64,000 nt of DNA from JBDRRP01 sp964446485. Lineage in GTDB: Bacteria > Desulfobacterota > Desulfobacteria > Desulfobacterales > JBDRRP01. The position numbers and the translations under genes are program-made. Positions 61,692-64,000 of this stretch are shown piece after piece (the first letter of the stretch is position 1; the number at the start of each line of letters is the position of its first letter). The notes under the pieces were generated by a model that saw only the letters and a list, made by a program, of their open reading frames with translations, did not search any database and was not told where the DNA came from. The stretch covers positions 1 to 64,000 of the forward strand of contig CAYUOU010000009.1 of assembly GCA_964446485.1 (NCBI GenBank). Direction: 5' to 3'.

Positions 61692-63029
61692 TTAGGCATC
61701 CTCGGCAGGAACCAACTCGCCAAGTCGGCGCAGCGTGGCGTCGAAATCCGCCCGCTCGTCGATACCTTGCCGTAGAAAAGCCTCGATGGCGTCAATGGCG
61801 CCGATGGCGGCATCGATTTTGGGGTTGCTGCCGTTGACATATGCCCCGATGTTGATGAGGTCTTCGGCCTTTCGGTAGGTGGCCATGAGGGATTTGATTT
61901 TCCCGGCGTGCCGCTGGTGGGTGGTAGAGGTAATGTCCACCATGACACGGCTGATACTGCTCAGCACGTCGATGGCAGGATAATGGTTCTGCATGGCCAA
62001 GTCTCTTGACAGAACGATGTGCCCGTCCAAAATGGAGCGTACGGAGTCTGCAATGGGTTCATCCATGTCGCCGCCTTCGACCAAAACGGTATAGAGCCCG
62101 GTGATGGTGCCGTAGTTGTCGGCCGTGCCGGCGCGCTCGAGTAATTTCGGCAATAGGGTGAAGACCGATGGGGTATATCCCTTTGTCGTGGGCGGTTCTC
62201 CCAGTGCCAGTCCAATCTCCCGTTGCGCCATGGCAAAACGGGTGACGGAATCCATCATCAGATTGACATGCATCCCCTGATCTCTGAAGTACTCGGCGAT
62301 GGCAGTGGCAATGAAAGCCCCTCGCATGCGGATGAGCGGCAGGCGATCGGAAGTGGCCACCACCACCACGCTGCGCCGAAGGCCTTCATCGCCCAATTCC
62401 TTCTCGATGAAATCGTTCAACTCCCTGCCGCGCTCGCCGATCAGGGCGATGACATTGACATCGGCACTGGTGTTGCGGGCGATCATGCCAAGGAGGACGC
62501 TTTTGCCCACACCCGAGCCGGCGAAGATTCCCATTCGCTGACCGCAGCCCACCGTGAGCAGTCCGTTAATGGCGCGAATCCCAAGATCCAACGGCTGATT
62601 GATGCGCTGGCGGTGCAGGGGATTAATGGGGTTGGCGTAAATGGGGTTTTCCCTGCTGCAGGAAATGGGGCCCTTGCCGTCGATGGGGTTTCCGAGTCCG
62701 TCGATAATACGTCCCAGCAGTGCATCGCCGACGGGGACGACGGCCTCCTGCCGCCTGGCCACCACATGGCTGCCGGGGCCGATGCCGCGCATCTCTTCCA
62801 GTGGCATCAGCAGCACACGGTTGGCGCGAAATCCCTGGACTTCGGCCTTCATGGGTGCTTGATCGCCGACGGGGTAGATATCACAAAGGGCCCCAAGGCG
62901 CGACGGCGGTCCGTCGGCTTCAATCACCAGGCCCACCACTTGAGTCACCTTTCCCATGAGTACCATGGGGTCGGTGTCGTCTAAAATACGATGAAAATGA
63001 CTCAGGTCGATGGTCGATGGCACCCCCAT
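61692..63029 (-). CDS. fliI: Flagellum-specific export ATPase FliI
   Basis: 445 residues, F1-beta-like. Walker A is AGSGVGKS (170-177); other motifs are IGERGREL and DSVTRFAMAQREIGLALGEPP. It powers release of export substrates. The N-terminal hexamerisation part is full length. Confidence 0.97.
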   Translation of the reverse strand: MGVPSTIDLSHFHRILDDTDPMVLMGKVTQVVGLVIEADGPPSRLGALCDIYPVGDQAPMKAEVQGFRANRVLLMPLEEMRGIGPGSHVVARRQEAVVPVGDALLGRIIDGLGNPIDGKGPISCSRENPIYANPINPLHRQRINQPLDLGIRAINGLLTVGCGQRMGIFAGSGVGKSVLLGMIARNTSADVNVIALIGERGRELNDFIEKELGDEGLRRSVVVVATSDRLPLIRMRGAFIATAIAEYFRDQGMHVNLMMDSVTRFAMAQREIGLALGEPPTTKGYTPSVFTLLPKLLERAGTADNYGTITGLYTVLVEGGDMDEPIADSVRSILDGHIVLSRDLAMQNHYPAIDVLSSISRVMVDITSTTHQRHAGKIKSLMATYRKAEDLINIGAYVNGSNPKIDAAIGAIDAIEAFLRQGIDERADFDATLRRLGELVPAEDA

Positions 63030-63033
63030 GGCG

Positions 63034-63765
63034 CTACCGCCGTATCCGCGCCGGATCGAACTCGGACCCCAGGCGCTCTTCGATCATGGCGATCTGGGTG
63101 TCGATGCCGGCATCGATTTCACCGAAATTGGTGACGATGAGGCACCCGCCGGGCAAAACGGACGGGTCCGGTTCAAAGGTCATTGTGTCCGTGCTTTTGA
63201 CGCCCCCCACAAATGCTTCCATAGCGCCGGTCACCACCGGCATATCGGCGGGGTTGACGTGAATGCAGATCCGCTCCTGGTCGACGATACGGGTCAGGGC
63301 GTCCCGGATCACTGCAAGGACGATATCGGGGTTGGCGCTCACCTCGAAATGCACCAGCTTGCGGGTGATGGCCATTGCCAGTTCCACGGCGGTCGCTTCG
63401 GCATTGAGATAAATTTCTTTCCGGTACTTCTCCAATTCGACATAGGCGCGGCGAAACTGACGCAGCGTGGCCGCCATCTCATCACGGGCTTCCTCGGCCC
63501 CGGTCTGTTTACCGTCGATGAACCCCGCTCCATAGGCCTTTTGCTCCACCATTCGCAGCTGGTCGTCAAAGGATTCACAGGCGTTGTCGTGCTCAGAAAG
63601 GGTGGATCGGCGCCGACCGTCTGCAGTGAAGCGGATCCGCTGAAAGCGGCTGCCGTTGTCTGCGTCCGCCACGATACGGTCTTCCGGGACCGACAATGCC
63701 GGGAATGCGTGCATTCGAGAAACGCCGCTCGCCGGCGAGCGGCTGCTGCGTACCAGCTTATCCAA
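63034..63765 (-). CDS. fliH: Flagellar assembly protein FliH
   Basis: 243 residues: a disordered N-terminus, the FliH-type coiled segment with AYGAGFIDGKQTGAEEARDEM, and a V-ATPase-E-like C-terminal domain (LVHFEVSANPDIVLAVIRDAL, IHVNPADMPVV, GGCLIVTNFGEIDAGIDTQI). It is the negative regulator and anchor of FliI. It overlaps fliG by 8 bp. Confidence 0.92.
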   Translation of the reverse strand: MDKLVRSSRSPASGVSRMHAFPALSVPEDRIVADADNGSRFQRIRFTADGRRRSTLSEHDNACESFDDQLRMVEQKAYGAGFIDGKQTGAEEARDEMAATLRQFRRAYVELEKYRKEIYLNAEATAVELAMAITRKLVHFEVSANPDIVLAVIRDALTRIVDQERICIHVNPADMPVVTGAMEAFVGGVKSTDTMTFEPDPSVLPGGCLIVTNFGEIDAGIDTQIAMIEERLGSEFDPARIRR

Positions 63766-64000
63766 TGAATTCCTCTCCCCGGCGCCCGCTGATCACCAAC
63801 TCGCCTTTTTCTTCCATATCCTGAATCAGTCGGGTAATACTGTTCTGGGCGTTCTCCACATCGCGCATCCGCACAGAGCCGACGTTTTCCATCTCCTCGG
63901 CGACCATGTCGGCGGCGCGGGTGGACATATTTTGGAATACTTTTTCTTTGACCTCCTCCGAGGCCGCTTTGAGGGCGATGGACAGCTCTTTGGTTTCCAC
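63758..64000 (-). CDS. fliG: Flagellar motor switch protein FliG, C-terminal part
   Basis: The last 80 residues of FliG: ETKELSIALKAASEEVKEKVFQNMS, then MENVGSVRMRDVENAQNSI, the torque-generating charged helix region that meets the stator. The reading frame continues past the right edge of the window, so the N-terminal and middle domains are outside. GTG at 64000 is internal. Confidence 0.95.
   Translation of the reverse strand: METKELSIALKAASEEVKEKVFQNMSTRAADMVAEEMENVGSVRMRDVENAQNSITRLIQDMEEKGELVISGRRGEEFIG

Overview
This window is one continuous stretch of a GC-rich bacterial chromosome, apart from one 100-base run of N at 16007-16106. Gene content and gene styles point to the Desulfobacterota (former Deltaproteobacteria), probably a motile anaerobe of the sulfate-reducer type. 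The pointers are citramalate synthase next to 2-isopropylmalate synthase, a DUF134 regulator beside an Mrp/NBP35 ATPase, a LarE-type sulfur transferase, a rubrerythrin-like ferritin, a large PEP/pyruvate-binding protein with receiver-like domains, and sigma-54-type flagellar promoters. The placement is inferred from gene families; no rRNA or other marker gene is present to confirm it.

Layout. (1) 1-8190, plus strand: a branched-chain amino acid cluster, ilvD (5' truncated by the window)-ilvB-ilvN-ilvC-cimA-leuA, closed by an intrinsic terminator. It makes 2-oxobutanoate from pyruvate (CimA), carries both branches to the keto acids (IlvBN, IlvC, IlvD) and starts the leucine branch (LeuA). (2) 8263-15251, minus strand: a three-gene unit (ferritin, 71-residue protein, chalcone-isomerase-like protein), then pyrD, hemL, mrp, a DUF134 regulator, a PilZ protein and larE. 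(3) 15451-24670, plus strand: a histone-H1-like/AAAEK-repeat membrane protein interrupted by the N run, then a complete oligopeptide ABC transporter operon with an M24 aminopeptidase. (4) 24672-29813: rplM-rpsI (minus), a CYTH protein (plus), a 1002-residue PEP/pyruvate-binding protein (minus) and a small Cys-rich protein (plus).

(5) 29982-64000, minus strand: about 34 kb of flagellar and chemotaxis genes in at least three blocks. Block A, read from the right edge, is fliG(partial)-fliH-fliI-fliJ. Block B is fliK-flgD-flgE. Block C is fliL-M-N-O-P-Q-R-flhB-flhA-flhF-flhG-fliA and an unknown membrane protein. Block D is flgF-G-A-H-I-J-M-N, cheA-cheD-HDOD-cheY-cheX-cheB, flgK-flgL and an unknown exported protein. 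I find a sigma-54 (-24/-12) promoter match in front of each of blocks B, C and D, and a palindrome fitting the GTCAA-N4-TTGAC half-site pattern of FleQ-type activators upstream of block C. Hook-completion genes (flgK, flgL), the anti-sigma factor FlgM and its target FliA all lie in these blocks. Filament, rod-start (flgB, flgC, fliE, fliF), cheR and cheW genes are not in the window.

Most unusual observations: FlhF with a C-terminal Ada-like zinc-binding module; CheA with a long extra N-terminal region and an MshEN-like module between its Hpt and dimerisation domains; FlhB with NPTR instead of NPTH; an unusually short FlgE; a 151-bp inverted-repeat element that supplies the last residues of LarE and shares a perfect 27-nt segment with the fliL upstream region; and an assembly gap inside a 15-bp tandem repeat that artificially breaks one gene.
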